The notes: a model not told the origin generated them from the sequence alone. Shown: positions 30,443-42,589, counted from the first letter of the stretch. The stretch: DNA of 64,000 nucleotides from Oopsacas minuta (GCA_024704765.1 JAKMXF010000316.1:62001-126000); one strand, 5' to 3'. Program-made: numbers and translations.

Positions 30443-33235
30443 TCAATGCTGTTTACGCAATGCATATCCCATCGAATGTACTTTATTGAATATCCTTTTA
30501 TCTATGGCAGATAATGAAGAAGAAGAATGTAATTTATCAATAAGTGGAGAAAATTCTGCACTAGAGTATGCTCGATCTAAAATTTCGATTTTTCTAACAA
30601 TCTTACGCTCACTAATTCTTGTTATCATATCTGAGAATACTGAAAAAAAAATATTCTCATCTTTCCGTAGAAGAAAAATACTTTTATGATGTCCGGTTTC
30701 AAAAGTTGACTCTAATCGCGATTTAGTAGAAGGAGTAAGGTTTGAAGAATTGTTCCCATTGCAGCTTTTCAATACATTTCCAACTGTTCGGATTTTAGCG
30801 TATATCTTCTGATATACATCACCTGTATGCCTAGACTTTAAGCGCAATAAAACTGGAACAAACTCTGAGGTACTATTTGCCTTATGGATTACTTCTGCCT
30901 TGGAAACAGGTAGGTGATCTTCGACACGAGTAATGAATTTTTGGAAAACGTTGAAAAATAAGGTCTCGTCAGACTTAAGAGAGAATAGACTCTTTCTGAT
31001 ATTTCGCATATCATTAATACATACATGGTTTGTCAAACTGCTATTAGTGGACTTAGCACTTTGCAATGTGCGGATATTAAGTTGAGGAATTTGAATAGAA
31101 AATTCTTTGAGAAATATTCGATCACTCCTAACAAAAGAATTTTCAGAATCTAATACCGATTTGTCGCTATCCTGTTGAGATTGATGCCGATTCATAGAGG
31201 CATCAAGGACAGAATCTTGTACTTTAGGGCTAGAAGCAATAAAAGGGGAGTGTTCAGGAGAGGTAAAAGTTTCGGAATGAAGTGATACAGCTGAAGGACA
31301 ACTGGATGCTAATTCTGAAACAATAGACATTCTATCACCATCAAGTAAAGAATTATTCAGAGGAGACACATTTGAACAACTGTGATTGAGTTGTGAAATA
31401 ATTGTCTCGGTTTGATAATCAGATACAGGATGAATTAGAGGAGACAAAATAGTCGAATTGGTAGTGAATTCTGAAATAGTAGGAGAAAGCGGATCACATA
31501 ACAAATCATCCTGAGGATTCAAGGTAGGACAATTTGAAACATTAGAAGAATCAAGAGAGGTAGTCAAAAGAGCAACAGTAGGATCACTCACATCAGATAC
31601 CAGAACAGATTTCTCAATAAATGGATCCGTCTGCAATTTTTCGAGCTCAATAAATGCATCAATCAATCCGAAATGGCCAAACTGTATCCGATAATATTTG
31701 TCGTGAGCTCGGCGACTGTGTCCTAAGAAAAGCGACATTGCTTCTGCAAGATGGGGTTTATGCTTACCAGTCAAGGATGCAGCAGCACGTCTAAAATCTG
31801 TAACAGTGCCAAAGTATTGAATCTCCATATCTTTCAAACACCTTCTAATAAAGGGTGTTACGAGGAGCTCTCCACATTTTTTGCCTTCAAATGTCTGGAA
31901 AACTGGACTATAAGGCCCTAGGTTAGATTTTCCTGAGGAGTAAATCTCCAGTTTCGGTAGAATGATCTGTGTGAATATTTTAAGAGCACGAAAAGTGGAA
32001 GGATAGAGAAAGATACTTGCGCATTGAATATGTCCGGTCTTATGATTCGCAACATGGATTTGAAAATGTTCAGAATCATCAAGCGACCTGGCCTTCTCAA
32101 CCTCTTGGATCAACATACCAGATATTATCCCTGCTCGTTGGCCGTTTGGAATAATTATCTCACAGATTAGATAGTTTCTCATTCTACAATATGAATCTTT
32201 TGAGAGGGGATTGGAAGAATTTGTATACGATTCGAATAGATCCATGTGCTCATATTTGTGCCTTCTATTTCTCCACTTCTGTACAACCTGGGTAGTATGT
32301 TCAAAGTTGTTTCTGTTTACCGACATTACAGATTTCATCCTCTTATTTCTTTGACGTACCAAGGATTTTTCAACTCCCTTAAGCATAGATTGCAAACGTT
32401 CAAAATCTGGGGAAGGAAGAATATTATTTTCATGATTTCTTAGATAATCGGTAAATCTGAAGAGCGATCGAACTCTCGAGTGCACAGTAATGGGAGCCTT
32501 GCCTGATTTGGATTCTTTAGTAATATAATTGTTTATAGAATTGACATCAAAAAATTGTTTCTCGCCAACACTATTTATTATGCGACAAATGTTTGCGATA
32601 TCGATGTTCACGGATTTTTCTGATTTTGAACCGCCCCAGCTGGTTGTAATAAATTTTGCATAACCCTGGACTGCTAGAAAGAAGTGTTCAGAAATAAGAT
32701 TCTTAAGACGCTGAATGTTGAAAATGTCTCTGGTATCGAGTAAAATATCTGTGTCCTCTTCATCAGAAGGGAAGTCGGATAAAGAAGAATTTAAGCTATT
32801 AGGAGCATCAATATTAGAAACAGTTGATTGATGGATAATTTTTGGTATCATATCAGGGTGTAAACACGGCGGGAGATTCTTGTATTTAAATAGGGGGTTA
32901 TAGTTAGTTTGCGTGTGATTATGAAAATGAGACATTCGTTCACACGGTTTTGAGTTCAACAAGATCTCTTCAAATTTCTCATCCCCACGATTAATGTCAT
33001 GAACTCTGATAATGTGAGTGCTAAGATCTTGAACAGAAGATCCGCATAGATAACAAATATTCCCCTTGATGATTGATTTATTTTTGTCCAATTTATCTTT
33101 TCTTGAAAATTTAGTCCCAAAAGAAATTTCTTCCAGATTATCAGCGGAAATCAATCCTTTTCTCAAATGCACCCGGAGGTGCCTACGATATTTCCGGTAG
33201 TTTACCAGATTATTGCATATTTGGCATCTAACCAA
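30443..33235 (-). CDS. Crypton-like tyrosine recombinase with C-terminal duplicated domain
   Basis: A 930-codon frame without a lesion, remarkable among so many dead elements. N-terminus: two C2H2-like motifs, CQICNNLVNYRKYRRHLRVH (4-23) and CYLCGSSVQDLSTHIIRVH (61-79). Core: SAM-like helical region (about 170-290), then catalytic candidates R367 (NGQRAGI), K399 (NHKTG), R482/R483 (TDFRRAAAS), H506 (LGHS) and Y514 or Y515 (DKYYR), the arrangement of Cryptons and DIRS-type recombinases; the usual HxxR histidine is not present. A serine-rich linker follows (540-740). The tail holds two related blocks of about 75 residues (near 755-835 and 850-930). The frame begins with TTG at 33235 and has no in-frame ATG before an upstream TGA, so the true 5' exon is probably spliced from elsewhere. 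It could be a live element or a domesticated gene. Confidence 0.78.
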   Translation of the reverse strand: MVRCQICNNLVNYRKYRRHLRVHLRKGLISADNLEEISFGTKFSRKDKLDKNKSIIKGNICYLCGSSVQDLSTHIIRVHDINRGDEKFEEILLNSKPCERMSHFHNHTQTNYNPLFKYKNLPPCLHPDMIPKIIHQSTVSNIDAPNSLNSSLSDFPSDEEDTDILLDTRDIFNIQRLKNLISEHFFLAVQGYAKFITTSWGGSKSEKSVNIDIANICRIINSVGEKQFFDVNSINNYITKESKSGKAPITVHSRVRSLFRFTDYLRNHENNILPSPDFERLQSMLKGVEKSLVRQRNKRMKSVMSVNRNNFEHTTQVVQKWRNRRHKYEHMDLFESYTNSSNPLSKDSYCRMRNYLICEIIIPNGQRAGIISGMLIQEVEKARSLDDSEHFQIHVANHKTGHIQCASIFLYPSTFRALKIFTQIILPKLEIYSSGKSNLGPYSPVFQTFEGKKCGELLVTPFIRRCLKDMEIQYFGTVTDFRRAAASLTGKHKPHLAEAMSLFLGHSRRAHDKYYRIQFGHFGLIDAFIELEKLQTDPFIEKSVLVSDVSDPTVALLTTSLDSSNVSNCPTLNPQDDLLCDPLSPTISEFTTNSTILSPLIHPVSDYQTETIISQLNHSCSNVSPLNNSLLDGDRMSIVSELASSCPSAVSLHSETFTSPEHSPFIASSPKVQDSVLDASMNRHQSQQDSDKSVLDSENSFVRSDRIFLKEFSIQIPQLNIRTLQSAKSTNSSLTNHVCINDMRNIRKSLFSLKSDETLFFNVFQKFITRVEDHLPVSKAEVIHKANSTSEFVPVLLRLKSRHTGDVYQKIYAKIRTVGNVLKSCNGNNSSNLTPSTKSRLESTFETGHHKSIFLLRKDENIFFSVFSDMITRISERKIVRKIEILDRAYSSAEFSPLIDKLHSSSSLSAIDKRIFNKVHSMGYALRKQH

Positions 33236-35585
33236 GTCCTTGGAAATCGTGTTCTGAAAATTAGGAGAGCGAGTAGAATAACCTAAAAGAAGTAGAGATA
33301 AAAATAGTAACAGAGGAAGTATTTTTCACCTTTCAATATTACGACTCATGGTTGTCAAATGCTGTACTATGTTACCACTTTCATATTGTTCCCAATAGTA
33401 AATTAGACTTGGTATTATATACGATTGATCTAATGTATATCGCGATGGTAAATAACAAACGATTATTTCTAGTAAATTGCTTATAACCGTAGGTAAGTAA
33501 ATAACTGTACATTTCACGTAGCTACAAGCAGAAGTAAACTATATATCTTTCGAGAAAATGCAAAAATATATCTTGTAAATAATATAGTTGCCTTTGTAAG
33601 AATGCGAAGAAATGTTCTGGTTATGGTTGAATCAACATTACAAGCTCTGCCAGCACAAAACAAACGTACTTTAAGCCAAAACATGTCATTTTCGCATTGG
33701 ACATTGATTAATATATTGCAAAGTTTCCAAAAATCAATTTAATCAAAACGTAGCAAGGATATATTAATCATACCGAAAAATACGAGTAATCTACATTTGA
33801 AATATTCCATAGTCACTATTAGAAACATAGTTATTGCAATGAACAAAGACATATGGGGCGATAACAAAAAATGATCCCAATGGTGGAAAATAATTGACCA
33901 TCAACAAGTCATGTGATTTAGAGTTCAAAACAGTCATTTGTGGAGTGTGGCATGAGGAGATAGATTTGATGGTATAGGGTCAGAGTAAAGCTAACGACCA
34001 ACCTCTAAGATGATACATATACATGCACAATGGGGGAAAATCAAATTTGAGAATTTAGAATATAAGATATGTGAAGTGTTAGCTAGAATATCAGTGTTAC
34101 CTTGAGGGCATAACCCATATGAGTATATCCTTTAAGTAATGTCCAAATTTCGAAAAATCCAGTTTCTGAAGAAAATGTAAATATATCAACATGAAATTCA
34201 TATCTTCCCATATCATTGTTGAGCTTTTCGTGTCAAGGGATTTCTTCAATGAGATGAAATAGAATGGCTAATATAAGCAAAATAAATCTACACGCAAACA
34301 TGTCGCTAAATGGCATCACACAGAGTAACAAGATGCAGTCGAACGAGCAAATTGCGTCATCGTAGATACAGCAGTGGTGTTTGAATATAGGAAGGATCAG
34401 TGCAATGAAGTTGCACTCACAGTAGTGCACGATAGAAGTAGCACATATAATAGATTTGCAAAAATTAGTAATGTGAACAATGCGACCAAGAAAAAGCATT
34501 GAACAAAACTCATTAAATATAATTTCGTCATGCTACGAATTCCCTTTCGATAATAGTTAATATTTCTTCAAATATGTATTTAGAAATTGAATCTCGTCAG
34601 TCTACAAATTCCATCTCGACAGCATTGAACATTTCATGAATACATAAATCTCGGATATCACTAACCAAATATCTCAACTGTATACACAGATTTCAAAATT
34701 GTCTCCAAAATGTACCCTTTGTGAGAACATAGTATCGCCCCAGTTAACTTATACTGGATGTTAGGGATAAAATGTATACAAATCAAATCACCACCATCCT
34801 TAAACATTCGTCAGGTAATTGTCGCAAAGGGATAGGACACGAAGGGCTCGTAAGCTATTAAGTAAACATTAGACTGGGAATATTGATTGGATTGAAAATT
34901 GATCAAAATAAAGCTACTTGAGTAGGGGAGAAAGAACTGGGAGGAATACTCTTCGGAAGTCCAGAGCCTCAGCCCAATGATTATTAGTAGCAGTTGTTGT
35001 GCATAAAGTTGCTTAACAACAAAAATGTCACATGATAAATAAACTGAAATAAGAACCGTGTAAAAAAAATGGTCACTAAATATGTGTCAAAGATCAAACA
35101 AAGAAGCTGTGTGCCATATAATCGGATGTGATTACCTTCTGATGACAACGAAGGGAGATGCACTCAACACAATCAGTGAATTTCAAGATATACTCAGGTT
35201 TGGATGATGTTCAAGAGGTATGTGCGCATCACATATAGTAGTTGATCGATAAATTTACCACAAGTATAAAAGTTTCATACTAATTCAAAACATCAGCTGG
35301 AAATAATATAGGACCCTTATTTCGTTTCGTTTTACAAGGGAATGAGGATTAACTGTCTTAGTACGGGGCTTCACTATGACCCCTATATGTAATATCTTGT
35401 GGATCGCTGATACTTTGGAAAAATCTATGGACCTCGCAAAAATATTGTGGCATCCATACAGTAGGTGTTGGATATGTAAACAAGGACATGCAACTATACA
35501 TGGTATGTCATAGTATCAAATATGTTAACATATAGCTGATGAAAGGGATTATACAGACAATAATTACTTATTGAAAAGGTCTTCT
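33236..35585. other. Long stretch without a supported gene
   Basis: Sequence upstream of the recombinase. A short ATG frame (MSRNIER, near 33350) followed by GTGAAA and a pyrimidine-rich TTTTCAG near 33253 could belong to a 5' exon, but the phase does not join. The rest is AT-rich with no recognised element; a hydrophobic frame at 34233-34499 has no family resemblance. Confidence 0.4.
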
Positions 35586-35821
35586 TCATACTCTGCTGAG
35601 ATTGTATATTTGGCTGAGACGGCTTTCTAAGACTGTTAATCTTTCCTGTAGTGCTGCAATTTCCTCTCTCATTTGCTTTCTCTCCTGAGCTGTTTCCTCC
35701 CTCTCCTGTCTCAAAATCAAAATTTCCTCCATTCCTATCTCGTACTTTTCTCTGAGATTTCTGTACTTTGCCTGTAGTTTGGCAATGGAGTTCACTGAAG
35801 TCTGACGAAACTTCTTGTGAC
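35586..35821 (-). CDS. Coiled-coil protein, probable last exon
   Basis: A minus-strand exon starting after a pyrimidine-rich acceptor (ACCTCATTTAG, boundary at 35822) and ending at a stop at 35586. It encodes HKKFRQTSVNSIAKLQAKYR and then a strongly charged helix (EEILILRQEREETAQERKQM, EEIAALQERLTVLESRLSQI) with heptad-spaced leucines and isoleucines. The coiled coil spans about 60 residues. Upstream exons were not found. Similarity to any one family is too general to name; it may belong to a host gene extending to the right. Confidence 0.5.
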
Positions 35822-35829
35822 CTAAATGA

Positions 35830-36437
35830 GGTAGAAGATTTCAGAGAATGAAATTTTATTGAAAGTGTATTTCAGGTACTGGGAACAGTACCAAAGTATT
35901 ATCCAAGAACAAACATAAAAGTTTCCTGACTACCCACAATGGTAATACAATATTTATTATTATTAGGTCATGGATATATTTTCTCAAGAATTCTTAAGAA
36001 AATCCATATTATGTATGGGGTACAAGTACCAAGATACTTCGTTGCGAAATGTGTGCAATTCCGAGGCAGAAACTGCCGAGTAGATGGTATTAGCTAATAG
36101 CGAGCAAGCGAAGAGTTCCTTATACAGTGGCTTAAATTGACAGTTGGTAGGGAATAGATATCTGGGTACATGTTATCAATATACATTACATTATTCACAT
36201 ATGGGTTATCGATATCTAGAAATACTTTCGCAATGTAAAATATTGGATACGACTTCTACTTTCAGTGTTATGACGTCATGATGATGACATCAAATTCTTA
36301 AAACTAAATAATTATGCTGCCTTCTTATAGTTAACGTGACGTAACATATCACTTAGATATATTTGTTATTTAACGATAAGAGGATGTACTAGGCTGTCTA
36401 TTGATGTCTATATATTGTCTTTGAAGTCATATTTACT
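35830..36437. other. Intergenic, nothing recognised
   Basis: No gene and no CACAGTG terminus for the neighbouring Transib relic could be found. Confidence 0.4.
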
Positions 36438-37390
36438 TCAGTATTTAGCAGTCCTCCTAGTGTGACCCTCTTCTCCACATCTTTCACACCTCAATTTAGA
36501 ATGAAATTCACATAAATCTGGATCACTTAGGAAGATAGTCTAATGAAGATATCACTTGTATTGTCTTCAAAAGAAGTTTTTCTATCTAATGCTCTCCGTA
36601 TTTTCGGTTGCATTAGAAATGTGTTTATTGATGGGAATCCTTGTATTATTAACTCTAGATCTTACAGTTGTTTTGCTGTGCAAAGTTGGCAACTTGTTCC
36701 TGCTGCTCCAGATATTATTCCAGTTGTCCCTCGAACATGGACCTAATGATACAAACAGAGACTTGACCCATTTTAGCGATGACAAACCCTCATTTTTCAT
36801 CCTGTCAATATCTGGATCTACTGTATCATTCACGAACTGTTTAATATTTTCATGATTCTCTTTAGCAGCACATAAGAATACTGGACGCTAACAAAAGGGT
36901 GAGTTAGGAGAAGTATTTCTCCAGAGCTCTTCCCTGTCGAAGAATTGACTACAACTGGTTTGAGGTAAAATAGGGTACATGACTTGTTGGATGTATTGGT
37001 GTTTTGATGGTGGTAAACTGTATGACTGCCAGAGCCGTCTAAAACATCCGCTATCTGAAGTATCAGAGGAAAATCATCCACTAAAGGGGATAAATTTGCG
37101 AGAAATCTGATAAATGCATGTTCAACAAATTTGGCGTAAGATGTACCTATACCAATCGGTGTCGAAACATTCGGATAAAGATATATTGAGGAACGTAGAA
37201 TAATATCGTGTCTATATTCAGCTACTTTCTGATATGCAAGAAATTCAATATTACTAGAGAGTAAATGTTTACGAAGCTTAGTGTATTTTCTCTTACTAAT
37301 TTCTAATACACCAAGAAGGAATAGAGTTTTATTAACATCAACACATTTGTTGAATACTTTAACAAAGGCTCCAATAGGAAGAATATTAGC
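36438..37390 (-). pseudogene. Transib transposase relic, copy D (core and C-terminus)
   Basis: Minus-strand blocks match copy C: KYTKLRKHLLSSNIEFLAYQ, PNVSTPIGIGTSYAKFVEHA, ILQIADVLDGSGSHTVYHHQ (first catalytic aspartate), KENHENIKQFVNDT, SGAAGTSCQLCTAK (zinc pair) and GFPINKHIS. It then jumps to RKTSFEDN and SDPDLCEFHSKL, so about 190 residues including the third catalytic region are deleted. It ends with RCERCGEEGHTRR, a near CCHC zinc knuckle lacking only the last cysteine, which copies A and C do not have. Multiple stops and shifts; no termini found. Confidence 0.85.
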
Positions 37391-37575
37391 GATCTTTCAC
37401 TGAAGCAACAATCATCACGGCTATCTAGTCTTCTAGACTCAATCAGAGAACAGCATAAATTGAAAACACTTCTAAGGTCAAGATAGCTGCAATGACATTG
37501 GAGTTAATTTCTAATCAATCAGATGCCAGACCAGTGGCCAAGGTCCCCAAGTTAATAGCAAGTTATGGTTTAACA
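37391..37575 (+). pseudogene. Transib N-terminal fragment in opposite orientation (copy D)
   Basis: Plus-strand frames give SRLSSLLDSIREQHKLKTLL and IAAMTLELISNQSDARPVAK, matching NRLNVLLKHIQFVAQRE and VAALALELISNQEYDRET of copy C (residues about 119-160). The adjoining part of the protein (from about residue 165) lies immediately to the left on the minus strand, so the relic was broken by a local inversion near 37390. Confidence 0.75.
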
Positions 37576-38754
37576 TTTTCTCTTCAAATTTAACTCAAAA
37601 TCTGAATATAGAAGCGAATCCCATCATTGTCCTCCTAGAGAACCAATGGATTTTATTGATCTCTTTACCACATCCGTAACCTATGAAAGATTCTGTACAA
37701 TGAAACTTTCTTTTGATGGTCTAGTTCAAAATATTCCTCTATTTGAACTATGGTCTGAGAGGTGTCATATTCATGAACCTTCAAGAATTTTGCGAGTCAA
37801 GCTTGGAGTGCAGGGTTATTGTCTGGTATTTAGCCATTAACTCGACCAAAGATACAAATGATTACGATTGGAATCCCGTGTTAGAACATATTTACATAAA
37901 TGGTGTACTATCACATAATAACGAAAATTCAATTTCCAATTCCATAGCAACATAAAATCAAAATGGAATTCAAAGGAATTTTCAAAGTTGCGCACTGTTT
38001 AGGAAGCTAGAAATTTCAACTAACTTTCTATATACACTGATCAATAAGATGTATAATTTTCTTGTTGTCCTTTGTCTACTTTTATTTCGGCCCACTTTAT
38101 ATTTCAAATTTTAAGAACGATTTGTCAAATTCGGACGATGATTTTAAAGATTCAATAAATACAAATCTATAAGCTCTACAAGATAACTACATACAGATTT
38201 AGAATCAGTATACAAAGATTGTATCTGCTAGCATTCACTTCGTTGTAATAGACTTGATATACGTTGTCTGGAAACATGTCAATGTGCGTATATTAAAATT
38301 CGTATAGCCCGCAATTGGAACTAAAAGTTTGACAGAATTTGAAATTGCATACTGTTAATTGCCTAAGTACATGTTTTGAGATCAACATTAATTCACACAC
38401 ATCTACGTTACAAATAGAATATAAAGTAAATTGCTTATTAAAACATAAAGGTTTTGTAGTGTTCTAATCAAATAAATTGTTGTCAAAACCAAAGATTAAT
38501 GGTTCCTGTACAAAGCATAGCTGTTTCTATCCTTGATATTAATGTGTGTCAAAAAGAATTCTTCTTCGAAGATGGATAAATGGTGAGACATACATTACAA
38601 AGAGTTTTGTTAATAAGCACATTTTAAATACGAAGGCAATTCGAGGTTTTAGGACATTCTATATCTCATAAACGGATTGAAACAAACTTGTTTTCATTAT
38701 ACCATCATAATCGGATGCTTTTGCATTGATAAATATATTTTACAAAGTTGGAAT
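37576..38754. other. Intergenic, nothing recognised
   Basis: No gene supported. GCGCACTG near 37992 might be a decayed Transib end, but the evidence is too thin to call it. Confidence 0.35.
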
Positions 38755-38981
38755 GGACATTGCAGACAAGCATTTTGATACGACAATCGACCTAGCAAAC
38801 GCAATTTGGCGATCACTAATGGCATCTACCGGAAATTATAAAATGTACTTTTAGATGGCTAGATTGTCACAACGGATTGTATACCTTAATGGCGATTATT
38901 TCGAGATAGTTTACAGATTGTTAGGTATATTCAGTATAGATGCAAATATGGGGTAAGTTGGGACTTTTGAAGGCACATTGT
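38755..38981 (+). mobile_element. Mariner 3' fragment
   Basis: It encodes ADKHFDTTIDLANAIWRSL and NGDYFEIVYRL, which parallel the C-terminus of the mariner at 58029-59349 (NHFDTRIDLWNEIW, SGDYFEKFYEL). It ends in a decayed terminal repeat (GGGACTTTTGAAGGC near 38958). The rest of the copy is missing. Confidence 0.75.
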
Positions 38982-41160
38982 AAATTGAAATAAAATTAAA
39001 CGTTCGATAACAGGGTGTATCTTCCAACATACAGTAAATACTTCTAAGCATCTGCGATTATGAATGGAAAATAGCATATAAGAAATTGGAAACATATGCA
39101 GAATCAAGTGGATAAATATTTGAAAAGTTGACGCTAATTCGTTCAATTCACTTTCTAGTATTTAACTATTACTAGAAAACTTGAAGTTGACATTGAAAAA
39201 ATACAAGCTAATAAAAATAAATGGAATAGATGGCCGAATGAGTGGTACAAGAGGTATCCAAGATTTTCTGGGCCGGCACTATGAATTAATCGAATTCCTT
39301 TGACACTTTTCCCACACTTTTTCAACAAACTTAAATACAATGGAACCTTGCGACTCAAGTTGACGCAGTATATTGGCACCAAAAAGGTTTCTACAATAAT
39401 GAACTGGCAGCTAAATATAACCCTGAAGTGATAGATTGTATAGCCATATTTTTTGAATCTATTGACTTAAAATGATTTATAAATACAATTGTGGAAAAAA
39501 TATGACATAGTCACAACTGTTACCAATGTTTACTAAAATGGAAACAATATGAACAAAACCAATGATGCTGTATCAAGATTTCACGGATGATAATTGATGT
39601 TCTGCAAGAATTACCGTACAGATTTGTTTTGATTTTATGACTTAAAATACTGTTCTTAGTATTGCAGATTGGTTTCCCTGTACCCGCAAATTGAGATCAG
39701 AAATGATAAAATACAATGATGTAACTGGATCGATTTTAGAAAGCTTGCTGGCTGTAAATTTGTCCCTCACTTGAATCTGGTTGATCTACTCCAAGGCCAG
39801 TTTTCCATCTACACTAGATTCCGGAGAATTTACATTAGCGAAAAATTCTAATGGGGTTCCATCAAGGTCTTCAGAAGTGCCTGAAGGATAGTGAATCTAC
39901 TACTCGCAGAGAGCAAATTTTGTGGTAATACACCACCTATTATTCCTAGATGCTTCAGTAGATGACCTTGTTTCTTGAAGACGCGCTTGCTTTCGTTCTT
40001 CAAGGTCACTCGCTCTTCTTACTCTTTTTCGTGTAGTATCGCCATATTATTTCTAACGATTTGAAACATATCCAGGACAGGGAAAAATTGAGTCCTCTAA
40101 ATTCCATAAGCGTCAAAACTAACATGGGAACGAAATTTTGATTTTCAGCTACGTACGAAAGGCAGAAATAATCTTGTAATTACTACCCATGCCTTCGTCA
40201 GTGATATTGAAGAAAGGAATATCATATGAATTCTTTATTATGAATAAGTGAAAATCCAATTTAGAATCAAATTGTAAGCCATAACCTGCCTTTTCAGCAG
40301 GCGAACTTTGTCAAGTATACATAGACCGCTAATGAACATTAAATAGGGCTAGATACTTGTGTCAACACAAGAAAATCTAACACTAACTTCTTAAAAGTAC
40401 GACAAAGTACCAAGGTGGCCAGTTAAGAGAGAATCTGGACAGAATAATAACATTAATGATCCTATAAATTGCTTAAAATTATCTGATCACGATTTTTCCT
40501 TCTAAGCAGACAGTTATGTATTCTATGGTCAGATAGGTAAGATGTTCCATATTCTTCTAATGTTATCTGCGCTTGGGCCTAAATGTCAAGAGTTGCTAGA
40601 TATCCTGAAAAAAGTTGATAGATTTCCTGAAAAAAACTTATCCACAGAAACTGTATTAGAATTATAATAAAATGAGAGAGCTGAACTGATGAGAAGATAT
40701 CTCCAAACTCATGTAGTATATTTTGATCACCGCTTTAAGGAGTTAAACAACAACATTAATTCCCTCAAATGTCAGTCCCCGAATTGAAGTTGCGATTGCT
40801 GCACATGAGTAAAGTGTAGCAGAGGGGGTAGTCACATGTACACTCCCGTAAATAAGAGGAGCTGAAAAAGTCGTTAAATTAGTGCAATCAGATCTTTATA
40901 TCATGAATTCGTCAGGTATTGTATTAATTCCCTAATACGAGCTCAGCTACGATATTACTAATGAGACCATGGACTCCTTTAACTCAGGACTGTAGATGCT
41001 CATCCACGGGCCCTGGAAGTTTAGTCCATTGCATGTAAATGAAAACTAATCGTTTTCATGGTAAGAAATGATGCATTGTTAAATATGAAGTCACATATGG
41101 TGAATTAATTAGTCATACTGGAATATTTGTAGTTTGAGTTTTGCGGTTTTTACGTCTTCC
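38982..41160. other. Long stretch without a supported gene
   Basis: AT-rich and broken by stops on both strands. A charged minus-strand stretch near 39950-40050 (RVRRASDLEERKQARLQETR) is suggestive of a coding relic but belongs to no family I can name. Confidence 0.35.
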
Positions 41161-41169
41161 AATATATGG

Positions 41170-41310
41170 TAAAGTCGATTCCGGTTATAAGAACACCTGG
41201 TATATGAACATTTGGGGTATAAGAACAATCTTCTGGAAAATGTCCCCGAATTTCCTAAATACAACATGCTGGTTATAAGAATATACCGGATATAATTTTC
41301 ACATTGCATA
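41170..41310. repeat. Possible Tigger-like MITE fragment
   Basis: TCGATTCCGGTTATAAGAAC, GGTATAAGAACA and GGTTATAAGAAT repeats resemble the ends of pogo/Tigger elements. No complete inverted pair was delimited. Confidence 0.4.
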
Positions 41311-41565
41311 CTCAAAAGTACATATCACTGGAATCATATAAAAACTCTTCAATTGATACTACGCCATCAAAAGAATTCGTGCCCCACGAAATATCCCTGT
41401 TCTGATTGTGCTACTTATCGACTAAATATTCAAGTTGGAACTAAGATGAGAACTGAAATATACAAGGATCAAAAAATTAGTGTGCTAATATAAACTTTGG
41501 TCATTATATTGAAATTTTCAACAATTCTTTTCTATGAGGTGTAAATATAATAATAATAATACGTA

Positions 41566-42059
41566 CAGTGAATTAGGCTATATTGTAAATCGTATATCAA
41601 CAAATATACTGTTTCTATGTGGAATCTGATTGCATTATCGAAGTCTATACCCATGAATTACCCTAGATACCAATTTTCTAAACTTTCACATAATTTTCTA
41701 ATAAGTTATGGTTATTTGGCAAATTTTTTCACTTGTGTCATAAGTGGCACAAGTGGCAGAAACAAATAAATTCAGATTTAATCAGAATTCTACTACAACA
41801 AGTACAACCATGATTAGTATGGAAATATCGCATTTTTAGTCATCATTATCTAACCTCTACACATTGATATTTGTGTTCCTGCCACTTGTGCCACTCATGA
41901 CGCAAGTAGCACAATTTTCCCAATTGTCATAACTCAAAAGAAAATTGTGTAAAAGTTTAGAAAATGGGTAACTAAGGTAGTTCCCGATAATGCAATCAGA
42001 CTTCACATTAAAATAATATAATTGTTGATACACGGTTTCCAATATACAACTAGCTCATT
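41566..42059. mobile_element. Palindromic MITE with GGCACAAGTGGCA centre
   Basis: The left arm (GTGAATTAGGCTATATTG onward) is inverted by the right arm (to CAATATACAACTAGCTCA). The arms are about 200 bp with perhaps 75 percent identity, TA precedes the left end, and the centre has AAGTGGCACAAGTGGCAG and its inverse. Architecture and core motif resemble the MITE at 882-1793, though the arms differ. Confidence 0.75.
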
Positions 42060-42589
42060 ATAATTTCAATATATTTACTCATGTAAAAATTGTCAAAAAT
42101 TTCTAAAAATCACCAAAACTTATGCAAACACACCTATTTTTGATACAAACAACAGGTTAGGTGTATTTACTAATGTTTTTCAATATATATTGGAGCCTCT
42201 CAGACTCAGGATAATAGCCCCGCGATCCCCTTCAATAAAGGAGTCTATGAACGAGACACATAAAGGTGTCAGAGTTGCCAGTTGGGATTCATCAGAAAAC
42301 TTCTGATAGTCTGCAACTTATCCGATTCGAGATCTTATCCAACTGCCACTTGTCCGAATCACTAAAAATTAACCGTACTTGTCTAAACCAAACCTATTAC
42401 TCTCTTCTTCACAAATCTCTTGAATTATTATTTTGGGTGATAACCCAAAGCCGTAGGGCGAATGCAGAAAAGTATCGTAGTACTTTTGAAACTAATATCC
42501 GCACCATCGTTTTTGGTGGTCAAGAGCGCATGAAAATAGCACCGAAAATAAACACGGCAGTAGAAGGAAACCAACGATCAGAAAGTGTC

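Noticed and set aside
30486..30689. Plus-strand frame opposite the tyrosine recombinase
   Set aside because: It lies within the antisense of a well-supported 930-codon frame and has no motif of its own.
34233..34499. Cysteine-rich hydrophobic 88-codon frame
   Set aside because: Composition follows from AT-rich DNA; no signal peptide layout, family motif or splice context supports a gene.
36110..37995. TACAGTGG near 36125 and GCGCACTG near 37992 as termini of Transib copy D
   Set aside because: Neither contains the 12-base CACAGTGTGGCA shared by copies A, B and C; similarity is at chance level.
42190..42250. GC-rich stretch GGAGCCTCTCAGACTCAGG as a possible structural RNA
   Set aside because: No cloverleaf or box A/B pattern of a tRNA could be built from it.
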